Part shown: positions 1-7,210 of the stretch, piece after piece
Layout of the letters: every line of letters begins with the position of its first letter
How positions within the stretch are numbered: the stretch's first letter is position 1
Source: CAZCVI01 sp964502145
GTDB lineage: Bacteria; Acidobacteriota; Aminicenantia; UBA2199
Direction: 5' to 3'
Assembly (NCBI GenBank): GCA_964502145.1
Contig: CAZCVI010000005.1
Span: 1 to 64,000, forward strand
Length of the DNA: 64,000 nt
Position numbers and translations under genes: made by a program
Notes under the pieces: generated by a model
What the model was told of the DNA's origin: nothing
The model's database searches: none
What the model saw: the letters and a program-made list of their open reading frames with translations, nothing else

Positions 1-51
1 TCCCATCATTCCCATCATTCCCATTCTTCCCATTAAGTTGGCGGTGAATCC
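1..51. repeat. Right half of a modular 9-nt-repeat palindromic element
   Basis: Four copies of a 9-nt unit of the form TCCCATCAT run into the border TTGGCGGTGAATCC at 38-51. The same border, or its reverse complement, closes the elements at 41908-42051 and 53088-53211. The 9-nt unit is the complement of the unit inside the element at 39921-40050. The left half lies outside the window. Nothing coding is seen between here and 209. Confidence 0.7.
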
Positions 52-209
52 AGGTTGATTTCAAAGCCATTCTTATTTTGGTGTTTCTGGCTAGGACGAA
101 AAATGGATTTTGTGATTGACTCGAAAGAGACGCTATAAAAGAAAATGAGAGAAATAAAGAAGTAAAGCACCGGCCCCAGTTTTTTCACGTGCAGAATTAA
201 AATAATCAT

Positions 210-238
210 TGCGCTTACATATCATTTATGATAAGATA
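210..238 (+). promoter_or_regulatory. Promoter with overlapping palindrome for the AbiE-type pair
   Basis: TTGCGC at 210-215 and TAAGAT at 233-238 are separated by 17 nt. The palindrome TATCATTTATGATA (221-234) lies over the spacer and -10 box and could be the operator for the AbiEi protein, whose relatives repress their own operons. The -10 box ends 5 nt before the ATG at 244, so the transcript is predicted to be leaderless. Confidence 0.6.
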
Positions 239-243
239 ATGCT

Positions 244-861
244 ATGAAATGGGAGCAATTTTACAATGATTTGAAAGACCAGCCATTTATCGAATCCCAA
301 TACCTGCATCTATTATACAGCAATAAGAATGAAGTGGAACTGCAACTCTCCCGCTGGTTAAAACAGCAAAAAATCCACCGTCTCAAACGGGGGTATTATA
401 TTCTGGATGAAAAGTATCGGCAGACAAAAATCTCCGAGCCTGCCATTGCTGCGGTGTTAAAATCTCCGTCTTATATCAGTGTGGAAAAAGCCCTGGAGAT
501 GTATCATTTGATTCCCGATGTGGTGTACACGTTTACTTCCGTCACCACCAAGCGTCGTCCCGCTGAGTTTATCACTGCCATTGGGCGGTTTAAATATCTG
601 TGCCTGAAAAAAGAGTATTTTTGGGGGTATCGGGCGCTTGGGGAACGTGAGGGGTATATTGCGGAACCTGAGAAAGCCCTGCTTGATTTGTTTTATCTGG
701 AGCAAAAGAAAATTGACGAATCTTTCCTTCACTCTCTAAGATTGCAAAACACCGAGCAACTGGACCGCGAAAAACTGGTGGCCTATGCTCGTAAAATGGG
801 TGTTCCTTTCGTCATCAAGGCGGTTGATTTATTGTTGGCCATGTTGACCGAGGATTTTTAA
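244..861 (+). CDS. abiEi: AbiEi-family antitoxin / transcriptional regulator
   Basis: This 205-residue protein resembles AbiEi antitoxins of type IV toxin-antitoxin systems. An N-terminal winged helix (about residues 1-60, with the typical basic stretch RLKRGYYIL) is followed by the AbiEi C-terminal region, in which EPEKALLDLFYL near residue 140 is the recognisable signature. In the family the antitoxin represses its own promoter and counters the nucleotidyltransferase toxin without a stable protein complex. The gene ends 14 nt before the AbiEii gene, so the two form one operon. The ATG was chosen because it matches the predicted leaderless start and no Shine-Dalgarno sequence precedes it. 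The length is full for the family. The family call is firm; action against phage here is inferred. Confidence 0.85.
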   Translation: MKWEQFYNDLKDQPFIESQYLHLLYSNKNEVELQLSRWLKQQKIHRLKRGYYILDEKYRQTKISEPAIAAVLKSPSYISVEKALEMYHLIPDVVYTFTSVTTKRRPAEFITAIGRFKYLCLKKEYFWGYRALGEREGYIAEPEKALLDLFYLEQKKIDESFLHSLRLQNTEQLDREKLVAYARKMGVPFVIKAVDLLLAMLTEDF

Positions 862-875
862 ACAAGAGGACAAAG

Positions 876-1676
876 ATGAAAGAAGAATTATTGACCCTAC
901 TGTCCGGGAAAGAGGGCTATAACTTAAAAGTGAACACCTTGAGAGAATATCTGCAAGCTTTTATGCTGAGAATTCTGTTTAAGAACAATTTTTTTCAACA
1001 CACCGCTTTTTTAGGCGGGACGTGTTTGCGGTTTATTCATGCTATCAAACGATTTTCTGAAGACCTTGATTTCTCGCTGCTGGATGCATCTGGATTTGAT
1101 TATCATAAAATAGTCCAAACATTATCCAAGGAGTTAGCAGATGCTGGGTATCAGGTTTTGGTAAAGACAAAGAGTAATAGTATTTATTCATCGCTGTTTA
1201 AATTTTCAGATCTTCTTAATGAAGCTGGAATCTCCAACCGTCGGGGCGAGAATATTTCCATCAAAATTGATCTGGACACTCATCCACCTGCCGAAGCTAA
1301 AACGGAAAAACATATTATCAACCGATATTTTATGGTCGGGGTAACCAGTTACGACTTAAGTACTCTTTTAGCCGGTAAGATTAATGCATTGCTCACGCGA
1401 AATTATGCCAAGGGGCGTGATTATTACGATTTGTTTTGGTATCTCACCACCCACAAAAAATTGGAACCCAATTTCCCGTTTTTAAAGAATGCGTTGGCCC
1501 AGTTTAATTGGCAGGGTAATATGAGAGAGAGCAGGGATTGGAAAATAGCCGTGTTTGAAACGTTGCAAGGTGTTGATTGGGAGAAAATCCAAAAAGAGAT
1601 GGAACTATTGATTGAAGACCGCGAAAGCTTGGCTTTGTTTACCAGGGAAAACATAATCATGTTGCTCAATTTATAA
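876..1676 (+). CDS. abiEii: AbiEii/AbiGii-family nucleotidyltransferase toxin
   Basis: This 266-residue nucleotidyltransferase is of the DNA polymerase beta superfamily and is the toxin partner of the preceding AbiEi gene. It shows the family motif GGTCLR near residue 48, followed by SEDLDFSL near residue 61, which supplies the metal-binding acidic pair. A further acidic motif KIDLDTHPP lies near residue 134, and the C-terminal KINALL...GRDYYDLFWYL stretch (about 168-189) is typical of AbiEii. Family members modify tRNA or use GTP and arrest growth. A good ribosome site (AGAGGA) sits 9 nt before the ATG, inside the short gap after abiEi. The gene looks intact. Confidence 0.88.
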   Translation: MKEELLTLLSGKEGYNLKVNTLREYLQAFMLRILFKNNFFQHTAFLGGTCLRFIHAIKRFSEDLDFSLLDASGFDYHKIVQTLSKELADAGYQVLVKTKSNSIYSSLFKFSDLLNEAGISNRRGENISIKIDLDTHPPAEAKTEKHIINRYFMVGVTSYDLSTLLAGKINALLTRNYAKGRDYYDLFWYLTTHKKLEPNFPFLKNALAQFNWQGNMRESRDWKIAVFETLQGVDWEKIQKEMELLIEDRESLALFTRENIIMLLNL

Positions 1677-1706
1677 GGGTCCATTATAATTTTATATATG
1701 GCATTC

Positions 1707-1728
1707 TTTCTGGCCTGGCACCTATTCC
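1707..1728. repeat. Short dispersed repeat downstream of a toxin gene
   Basis: A 22-nt sequence beginning TTTCTGGCCTGGCACC recurs with two changes at 6003-6024. Both copies lie just after the stop codon of a nucleotidyltransferase toxin-like gene. It may mark an old recombination junction or the end of a mobile segment; no function is visible. Confidence 0.45.
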
Positions 1729-1754
1729 CCTTTTTTCCAAAAGCAGAAAAAGCA

Positions 1755-1865
1755 GACCACAGATTACACAGATTAAAATGATTACCCAGATTAAAAACGG
1801 ACTTTTTTCAAATAACCCTATCTTTTAATTTGTGTTAATCATTTTAATCTGTGTAATCTGTGGTC
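1755..1865. repeat. Long palindrome built from 9-nt repeats (ACACAGATT type)
   Basis: The arms at 1755-1784 and 1836-1865 are perfect 30-nt reverse complements. Each is built of the short unit ACACAGATT. The loop is about 50 nt. The element lies between the AbiE pair and the first Roco gene, and its right arm ends about 16 nt before the Roco -10 box. It would act as a strong RNA hairpin or terminator, or could be a small mobile palindrome. It belongs to the element family described at 41908-42051. Confidence 0.85.
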
Positions 1866-1881
1866 TATCTTTTTTTTGTGT

Positions 1882-1915
1882 TATAATAGTATTCTTTAAA
1901 ACAGCACCTGGAGGG
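1882..1915 (+). promoter_or_regulatory. Roco gene -10 box and ribosome binding site (duplicated upstream region)
   Basis: TATAAT (1882-1887) and a strong Shine-Dalgarno GGAGGG (1910-1915) precede the ATG at 1924. The stretch from TATAAT through the first codons is essentially identical to 7169-7220 before the paralogue, so the duplication included the promoter. No convincing -35 box is seen; the T-rich end of the hairpin occupies its place. Confidence 0.6.
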
Positions 1916-1923
1916 CTGAACCC

Positions 1924-4680
1924 ATGGCAAAGAAGCCGGACATTATCAAGGAATTGGAAAAAACAATCGGGAAGAAGTTAAAGCAGATGCCTCTTGAGGA
2001 GATTTGGCTTTCCAGTGGCAATGGTTATGCCGTGGATGACAAGGGTTTTGTAATCGGTTTGAATTTAGATGATTGCAGCATAACGGGCCTGTTATTTCTA
2101 ACCCAGTTCACCCGGTTGACCCAGTTGAGTTTATATAATAATAAGATTTCCGATGTCTCGCCCCTCCAGGGGTTAACCGCTTTAACTTATTTATTCTTAT
2201 CGTCCAACCGACTGACCGATGTCTCGCCCCTCCAGGGGTTAACCGCTTTAACTTATTTAGATTTAGATTCCAACCAACTGACCGATGTCTCGCCCCTCCA
2301 GGGGTTAACCGCTTTAACAGAGTTGTACTTAAGCTCCAACCAACTGACCGATGTCTCGCCCCTCCAGGGGTTAAAGAAATTAACTGAGTTGCGTTTAAAT
2401 TCCAACCAACTGACCGATGTCTCGCCCCTCCAGGGATTAAAGAAATTAAAAAATCTTTTTTTAAAGGATAACAAAATATTCCAATTGCCGGAAGCCATTT
2501 TTCAGCTCGGCTTGGAAGTGATTTGGAAGAACAAATATTCACTTAAAGATGGCATTCACCCATACGGTAATCCTTTGGAAACTCCACCCATAGAAATAGT
2601 AAAGCAAGGCTTGGCAGCCCTTCAGAATTATTTTAAAGAACTAACCGAATCCGTCCCCCTCCTCCAATGCAAACTCCTCATCGTGGGCCACGGCGAAGTA
2701 GGCAAAACCACCCTCATGAAAAAATTGATAGACCCCAATCATATTGTAGAACCCGGCCAAGAACCCACCACCCACGGCATCCACATCGAACCCTGGCAGA
2801 TCACCGTTCCTTTTCCAAACCCTTCAAACCAAACCCAAACAGAGACCGTAAAACTTCATTTCTGGGATTTTGGCGGCCAAGCCATTTACCACTCCACCCA
2901 CCAATTTTTCCTCACCAAACGCTCCCTCTACCTCTTTGTCTGGGAAGTACGCAAAGAAGAAGAGACCCTTAGTTTTGATTACTGGCTCAATATCCTCAAA
3001 CTCCTCAGCGACCAAAGCCCCGTGATTATTGTCATGAATAAGGCAGACCACCGACGCAAATCCATTGATGAAGACAGCTTTCAGGCCAAATTCCCCTTTA
3101 TCAAAGACTTTTTTCAAATCAGTTGCCTCACTGCCGAAGGCTTGCCCGCTTTAACCCAAGCCATCCGCCAAAACCTCGCCACCATGCCCCATCTGCAAGA
3201 TAAACTCCCCCTGGTCTGGACCCAAATACACCACCACCTGCTTAATGAAAAAGATAAAAACAAAAAAGACTATATTTCCCAATCAGAGTATTTAACCATC
3301 TGCCAAAAATATGGCTTGAATGAGGAACGCGCCTTCTATCTCAGCAGCTATCTCCATGACCTGGGCGCCATTCTTCACTTCCAGTCGGATCCCTTTTTGG
3401 CAGAAACCGTCATCCTTAACCCAGAATGGGCTACAGAAGCCGTATATACCTTAATTGATACCCCCGAAGTGCAACAGAACTGCGGTCGTTTTGAGTTTAG
3501 TCAACTCAGACAATTCTGGAATCCAGAAAAGTTTCCCCCAGACAAACACCTCCATCTCACCCGATTAATGGAGAAATTTGAACTCTGTTTTAATTTTGCA
3601 GGAACCACCACCCACTTTGTGCCAGAACTCCTCCCGCCGCTAAAAAGCGACGTCAACCTTGTCGCGTTTCAAGAAACCAAGGCCTTGCGGTTTTTGTATC
3701 GCTATGATTTTATGCCAGAAGGCATAGTCAACCGATTGATGGCCCGGCTCTTTTATTTGATTCACGATAGACAGTTCTGGAAAAACGGGGTTATTTTTAT
3801 CTTTGAGGAATCCAGTGCCCGGGTGCAGGCAGAACCACTGCACAAGCGTGTGGTTATCACCATTATTGGCCACAGCAAGCAGGAACTTCTCGCCATCCTG
3901 CGCAGCCACCTGGAACACATTCACGAAAGCCTCAATATGAAAAAAGAGGAGCAATATAATGAAATGGTGCCCTGTACCTGTACCGAGTGTAGTGCCAGCA
4001 CAGAGCCCTTTTTTCATGCGTATGGGGATTTTCAAAAGGCTCGCGCCAAAAACAAGAGCCAATTGCAATGCAAGAAAAGTTTTGAAGATATCCCTATCCA
4101 ATCCCTCTTGACCCAGGTCCAGCTACCGCAGCCCCATGCGGATTTACTGGAAACCATGATTACCACGGCCTCCCGTTTGCAAGGCCGTACCATGACCATT
4201 AAAACAGATGAAGACAGCCGCAACAGTTATATAGCCGATATCCTTGATGCCAGGGGCTTTAAAGTCAAAGATCAAACCCGCTGGGGCCGTTCCAGTGCAG
4301 GCAAACGGGATGGCGAGGTGGATATCAAACTGGAATCCCAAGACGGCAGAGCCCTGGCTATCATTGAAGCCTTTATCCTTAAGGGAATCCATCACCAAGT
4401 GATAGCCGAGCATTTGCAGAAATTTTTTGGGTATGATGTGAATGGGTTAGGGCAGGGTTTTGTTTTAATTTATGTGGAGCATAGCGATTTTGCCGCGTTA
4501 TGGCAGCAGTATTTGTTGCATGTCGAGCGGGAGGTTCCTTTTGGTTCCAATTCCCTGCAAGGCCCGCTCTTGCCGCATGATACCTCCATGGCCCACATCA
4601 AAGTAGCCAGAGCCCAACATCTGGTGCAAAACCAACCCGTCTCTATTTATCATATTTTTATTAATATGACCCGGTCATAG
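1924..4680 (+). CDS. LRR-Roc-COR GTPase (bacterial Roco protein) with nuclease-like C-terminus
   Basis: This 918-residue Roco protein starts with about six 22-residue leucine-rich repeats (residues 65-190), five of them near-identical at the DNA level. The Roc GTPase domain follows, with P-loop GHGEVGKTT (near 253), WDFGGQ (near 314) and NKAD (near 371). The COR dimerisation domain covers roughly 400-700 and has a CTCTEC cysteine cluster near 684. The last 170 residues contain EDSRN...DQTRWGRS, then GEVDIKLE and AIIEAF, a pattern like a PD-(D/E)XK nuclease core (acidic, then E-x-x) whose usual catalytic lysine is not in the standard place. Bacterial Roco proteins are GTP-controlled dimers with ligand-sensing LRRs. 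Linkage to toxin-antitoxin genes suggests a sensing or defence role, which is inference. The ATG has a strong ribosome site. Confidence 0.9.
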   Translation: MAKKPDIIKELEKTIGKKLKQMPLEEIWLSSGNGYAVDDKGFVIGLNLDDCSITGLLFLTQFTRLTQLSLYNNKISDVSPLQGLTALTYLFLSSNRLTDVSPLQGLTALTYLDLDSNQLTDVSPLQGLTALTELYLSSNQLTDVSPLQGLKKLTELRLNSNQLTDVSPLQGLKKLKNLFLKDNKIFQLPEAIFQLGLEVIWKNKYSLKDGIHPYGNPLETPPIEIVKQGLAALQNYFKELTESVPLLQCKLLIVGHGEVGKTTLMKKLIDPNHIVEPGQEPTTHGIHIEPWQITVPFPNPSNQTQTETVKLHFWDFGGQAIYHSTHQFFLTKRSLYLFVWEVRKEEETLSFDYWLNILKLLSDQSPVIIVMNKADHRRKSIDEDSFQAKFPFIKDFFQISCLTAEGLPALTQAIRQNLATMPHLQDKLPLVWTQIHHHLLNEKDKNKKDYISQSEYLTICQKYGLNEERAFYLSSYLHDLGAILHFQSDPFLAETVILNPEWATEAVYTLIDTPEVQQNCGRFEFSQLRQFWNPEKFPPDKHLHLTRLMEKFELCFNFAGTTTHFVPELLPPLKSDVNLVAFQETKALRFLYRYDFMPEGIVNRLMARLFYLIHDRQFWKNGVIFIFEESSARVQAEPLHKRVVITIIGHSKQELLAILRSHLEHIHESLNMKKEEQYNEMVPCTCTECSASTEPFFHAYGDFQKARAKNKSQLQCKKSFEDIPIQSLLTQVQLPQPHADLLETMITTASRLQGRTMTIKTDEDSRNSYIADILDARGFKVKDQTRWGRSSAGKRDGEVDIKLESQDGRALAIIEAFILKGIHHQVIAEHLQKFFGYDVNGLGQGFVLIYVEHSDFAALWQQYLLHVEREVPFGSNSLQGPLLPHDTSMAHIKVARAQHLVQNQPVSIYHIFINMTRS
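2150..2480 (+). repeat. Five 66-nt DNA repeats encoding leucine-rich repeats
   Basis: Repeat units start at 2150, 2216, 2282, 2348 and 2414 with an exact 66-nt (22-codon) period. The first roughly 37 nt of each unit (CCGATGTCTCGCCCC...) are almost invariant, while the following codons, which encode the L-x-L-x-x-N strand face, vary. The same units occur three times in the paralogue at 7431, 7497 and 7563. Confidence 0.92.
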
Positions 4681-4712
4681 GTGAGCGAATTGAATTAGGG
4701 ATCGGCGGGAAG

Positions 4713-4880
4713 GCCACTAAGAACTGGATAAATTCCATCAAAAACAAGGGAAACCACTAATCTACACTAATCTACACTAATCTAAAAAAGAATAAGGAAG
4801 GGAGTTTTTAAAAAAAAAGATCAGTGTAGATTAGTGAGGATTAGTGGTTTTTTTATAAGCTGTAGCCAGTTCTTAGCGGC
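4713..4880. repeat. Nested palindrome: outer 15-nt borders around 10-nt-repeat arms
   Basis: The outer arms GCCACTAAGAACTGG (4713-4727) and its complement with one mismatch (4866-4880) enclose inner arms made of the unit ACACTAATCT (4753-4783 and 4822-4850). The A-run and T-run beside the inner arms make it a plausible terminator for the Roco gene. It has the same border-plus-repeat plan as the element at 41908-42051, but the sequence is different. It occupies most of the gap between the Roco gene and the next promoter. Confidence 0.8.
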
Positions 4881-4920
4881 ATTGGCGCCTGTCACCAATT
4901 TTCAAAATTTTCGTCGGCTA

Positions 4921-4970
4921 TTGACAAACTGTACACCATGTATTATATTTAAATTGTAAAAACATGGTGT
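4921..4970 (+). promoter_or_regulatory. Consensus promoter with inverted-repeat operator
   Basis: TTGACA (4921-4926) and TATATT (4944-4949) have a 17-nt spacer. ACACCATGT (4933-4941) and its exact complement ACATGGTGT (4962-4970) flank the -10 box and the expected start site. This is a likely operator for autoregulation of the toxin-antitoxin-like pair that follows, or alternatively an RNA stem at the 5' end of the message. No clear Shine-Dalgarno sequence precedes the ATG at 4978. Confidence 0.72.
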
Positions 4971-4977
4971 AACTTAA

Positions 4978-5322
4978 ATGGCATTGGAAGCAAATATTGT
5001 TTATCTTGACGAGGAGTTGAAAAGTAACCGGGAACGCTTGGAACTGATGGCAAAATTCCTCAAGGAGAATCCGTCGGTTTCGATTTATAAGAGGGAGATT
5101 CGCGGCAACCTTTATTATTACAAAAAATATTGGCAGGATGGAAAATCAATATCGGAATTTCTGTGTCGGGATGAGAGCGGTTATGAAGAACGGTTAAAGG
5201 AGATCGAGATATTAAACGAGAAACGGCGGACCATTAAAATACAGTTTAAAAAACTCCAACAAGTGACCTTGGCCTTAGAAAAACAATTAAGGATCGCCCG
5301 CCGGGCGTATGAAAATGTTTGA
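4978..5322 (+). CDS. Small coiled-coil protein, putative antitoxin partner of the nucleotidyltransferase
   Basis: This is a 114-residue charged protein without a family I can name with certainty. Residues 1-30 and 70-112 are predicted helical or coiled coil (many E, K and L in heptad-like spacing). The middle, near GNLYYYKKYWQDGKSISEF, resembles the short module of DUF6788-type proteins, which I recall as often encoded beside nucleotidyltransferases. It overlaps the next gene by 14 nt, so translation is probably coupled. Its own promoter carries an inverted repeat, which fits an autoregulated antitoxin. The antitoxin role is inferred from position and size only. Confidence 0.6.
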   Translation: MALEANIVYLDEELKSNRERLELMAKFLKENPSVSIYKREIRGNLYYYKKYWQDGKSISEFLCRDESGYEERLKEIEILNEKRRTIKIQFKKLQQVTLALEKQLRIARRAYENV

Positions 5323-5992
5323 ATTTGAAAAGGAGTTTTTATCCATATTGTCAGGATTCAATAAAAGCAATGCCCTGAGCCATCTTGTTTTGATTGGAAG
5401 CTGGGTGTTACCGGTCTACCGTGAGAATTATGATATTGGAAATTTTCAATTTACCACCAGTGATGTTGATTTTTCCATAGCCCGGCCCCATGATCCTTCG
5501 AAAACATCGCAACCATCGCTTCATATAACCTTGACCCAATTGGGTTATGTCCCCCATTTTAGTATGACGGATAGAGCAGAGAAATACATCCCAGCCCTGG
5601 AATCACTAGGAAACAGTTTAAGTATTGAATTCTTGTGTGAGCCTGGTCGTCATACAGATGGGCCGTATAGAATAAAGGGTTTGGATGTAGTCACCACACC
5701 ACTGGTTTATCAGAGAATATTGCTCCAAAATACAGAGGTACTCAATTATAAAGGGATTTCCGTTACTGTTCCCAAACCGGCACTTTGGGCAATTCATAAA
5801 ATAGCCATCTCGCAATTGAGAAAAGGTGAGCATGCAAAGTTAAAAATGATAAAGGATTTGGCTGGTGCTCGTGTGGTGGTAAATTTTATTGGGGAGCCTG
5901 AAATCCTCTTGATTTCATCTCAGTTAAAAGGAAAGTTTCAGCGCTTGTTCCAAAAAGGATGGAATAGTTTTACCAACACGAATTTGGTTTAA
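5309..5992 (+). CDS. Nucleotidyltransferase-fold protein, putative toxin
   Basis: This 227-residue protein has the nucleotidyltransferase signature: GSW near residue 30 in place of the usual GS/GG helix start, then TSDVDFSI near residue 51 giving the D-x-D metal ligands. A third acidic position is plausible in SIEFLCEPGR near residue 107. The C-terminal KPALWAIHKIAISQLRKGEHAKLKMIKDL resembles the K...R...KD helix of AbiEii-like and MNT-like enzymes. The upstream gene overlaps it by 14 nt. A second in-frame ATG lies two codons downstream and could be the real start. It is probably a type IV-like toxin, or a small-molecule nucleotidyltransferase; the substrate cannot be told. Confidence 0.68.
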   Translation: MKMFEFEKEFLSILSGFNKSNALSHLVLIGSWVLPVYRENYDIGNFQFTTSDVDFSIARPHDPSKTSQPSLHITLTQLGYVPHFSMTDRAEKYIPALESLGNSLSIEFLCEPGRHTDGPYRIKGLDVVTTPLVYQRILLQNTEVLNYKGISVTVPKPALWAIHKIAISQLRKGEHAKLKMIKDLAGARVVVNFIGEPEILLISSQLKGKFQRLFQKGWNSFTNTNLV

Positions 5993-6002
5993 TATATCGG
6001 AA

Positions 6003-6024
6003 TTTCTGGCTTGGCACCGATTCC
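6003..6024. repeat. Second copy of the short dispersed repeat
   Basis: This matches 1707-1728 with two substitutions (TTTCTGGCTTGGCACC...). It again follows the stop codon of a nucleotidyltransferase gene and marks the junction to the TacA/TacT-like pair. Confidence 0.45.
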
Positions 6025-6113
6025 TTTTATTCATTTTAATCGCCCGTCAAGAAGTGCTTCCTCGATTTTCACCCATGGTCAGGTTATGGTTCATGCCATT
6101 GGTGGGAAGTTTT

Positions 6114-6629
6114 TTATCCTGATAATCCCATCTTTTCTATCGTCTTTACTGCATCTTTGATAAGTAGCATGGATTGCAAAGGGTCAACAGGCGAGCTTTC
6201 GAATCCGAATCCTTTATAAAACTTTTGTACAAGTTCGTCTTTAGCATGGACAAGAATGGCGCGAATACCCGCGTATTGAGACGCCTGAATCGTCCGTAGG
6301 ATTGCATCTTTTAATAATCCCTTGCCGATCTTCATACCTTGATAGTTTATATCGACCCCTAACCTAGCAAGAATCATTACTGGAATTGGATGCCCCGCCA
6401 AACCTTTTTTTATACGTATCGGTGCTTCCGCATGTTCTACCGAACCTACCGCAAGGCTATAGAATCCAACGACCCTATCCTCAAGGCAGGCGACATATGT
6501 CCTTGCCGCATTGGCTTGTTGGTTTTGCCACGCGAAACGTTTCAACCATGAATTTAATAATGGATGACCACAGTCAAAATTCTCGACAATGTGATTTTTT
6601 GTCAGAACCGCAGGTGGCGTAATAATCAT
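6114..6629 (-). CDS. GNAT-family acetyltransferase toxin (TacT-like)
   Basis: This 171-residue Gcn5-type N-acetyltransferase has the acetyl-CoA pyrophosphate loop near residues 96-103 (YQGMKIGKGL, the Q/R-x-x-G-x-G/A motif), preceded by the strand ARLGVD. The C-terminal VQKFYKGFGFESSP is the usual GNAT beta-6/7 region, including the catalytic-type tyrosine. TacT/AtaT relatives acetylate the amino group of charged tRNA and stop translation. It overlaps the DUF1778 antitoxin gene upstream by 4 nt (ATGA), the standard order for this family. The length is typical. The toxin assignment follows from the pairing. Confidence 0.85.
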   Translation of the reverse strand: MIITPPAVLTKNHIVENFDCGHPLLNSWLKRFAWQNQQANAARTYVACLEDRVVGFYSLAVGSVEHAEAPIRIKKGLAGHPIPVMILARLGVDINYQGMKIGKGLLKDAILRTIQASQYAGIRAILVHAKDELVQKFYKGFGFESSPVDPLQSMLLIKDAVKTIEKMGLSG

Positions 6630-6919
6630 TGCCAGGGTGCTCGCTCCTGCATCAAGTTTTGCAAACCCACATTCACTTTAGCGGGACGATCCAGTGCTTC
6701 TTGGAACTTCTGGAAATCTTTTTCTTCCAATAAAAACAACCGTTGACTCAACAGTGCATCTTCGGCGGCCGCACAGGCACTATCCAAAACGAAGTCGTTC
6801 ACACTTTTATTTAAAGCGGTCGCGGCACCATGAAGCAAAACCTGCTGTTGCCAAGTGACCCGAAAACCCAACCGGGATGTTCTGACTATTGTTCTTTCTG
6901 AATTACCTAACGTGCCCAT
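6626..6919 (-). CDS. DUF1778 / TacA-family antitoxin
   Basis: This 97-residue protein has an N-terminal ribbon-helix-helix (TSRLGFRVTWQQQVLLHGAATALNKSVNDFVLDSA, shown in part) and the DUF1778 C-terminal toxin-binding tail (FQKFQEALDRPAKVN). It should neutralise the downstream GNAT toxin and repress the operon. The ATG is preceded by GGAG. The promoter has a 15-nt palindrome between the -10 box and the start codon, where an RHH repressor would bind. The family match is good over the full length. Confidence 0.87.
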   Translation of the reverse strand: MGTLGNSERTIVRTSRLGFRVTWQQQVLLHGAATALNKSVNDFVLDSACAAAEDALLSQRLFLLEEKDFQKFQEALDRPAKVNVGLQNLMQERAPWQ

Positions 6920-6931
6920 GAGTGATTCTCC

Positions 6932-6984
6932 ATATTACTGTAATATTCTTAATATATCATACACACAATTTAAATGTTTGTCAA
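6932..6984 (-). promoter_or_regulatory. Promoter and palindromic operator of the TacA/TacT-like operon
   Basis: On the minus strand TTGACA (6979-6984) and TATGAT (6956-6961) are 17 nt apart. Downstream, ATATTACTGTAATAT (6932-6946) is a perfect palindrome about a central base, a good candidate operator for the ribbon-helix-helix antitoxin. Confidence 0.7.
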
Positions 6985-7056
6985 ATAATAGAAAAAAGTT
7001 TCCCATCCGCTTAAGAATCGGTTCAGGCGGGCCCCCCTTTTTTATGTGTCTCTTTC

Positions 7057-7085
7057 ATTCGTGCAAATTCGTGAAATTCGTGGGG
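7057..7085. repeat. Unpaired half of a 9-nt-repeat palindrome (AATTCGTG type)
   Basis: The run of AAATTCGTG-like units ending in ATTCGTGGGG matches the right arm of the element at 35085-35192. No left arm is seen nearby. Only the Roco promoter copy (TATAAT 7169-7174 and GGAGGG before 7211) is otherwise present in this gap. Confidence 0.55.
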
Positions 7086-7210
7086 AAGTCTTTTTCAGCT
7101 TTCCGTTCTCCTTTTTTCCTTTTCCTAACTTCCTAGCCTCCTAACTTCCTAATTTCCTTCTTTTAAGGTATAATAGTATTCTTTAAAACAGCACCTGGAG
7201 GGCTGAACCC

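Noticed and set aside
2108..2542. Long minus-strand frames opposite the LRR repeats
   Set aside because: Their repetitive translation (LTPGGARHRSVGW) is the antisense of the 66-nt LRR units; the plus-strand Roco frame explains the region.
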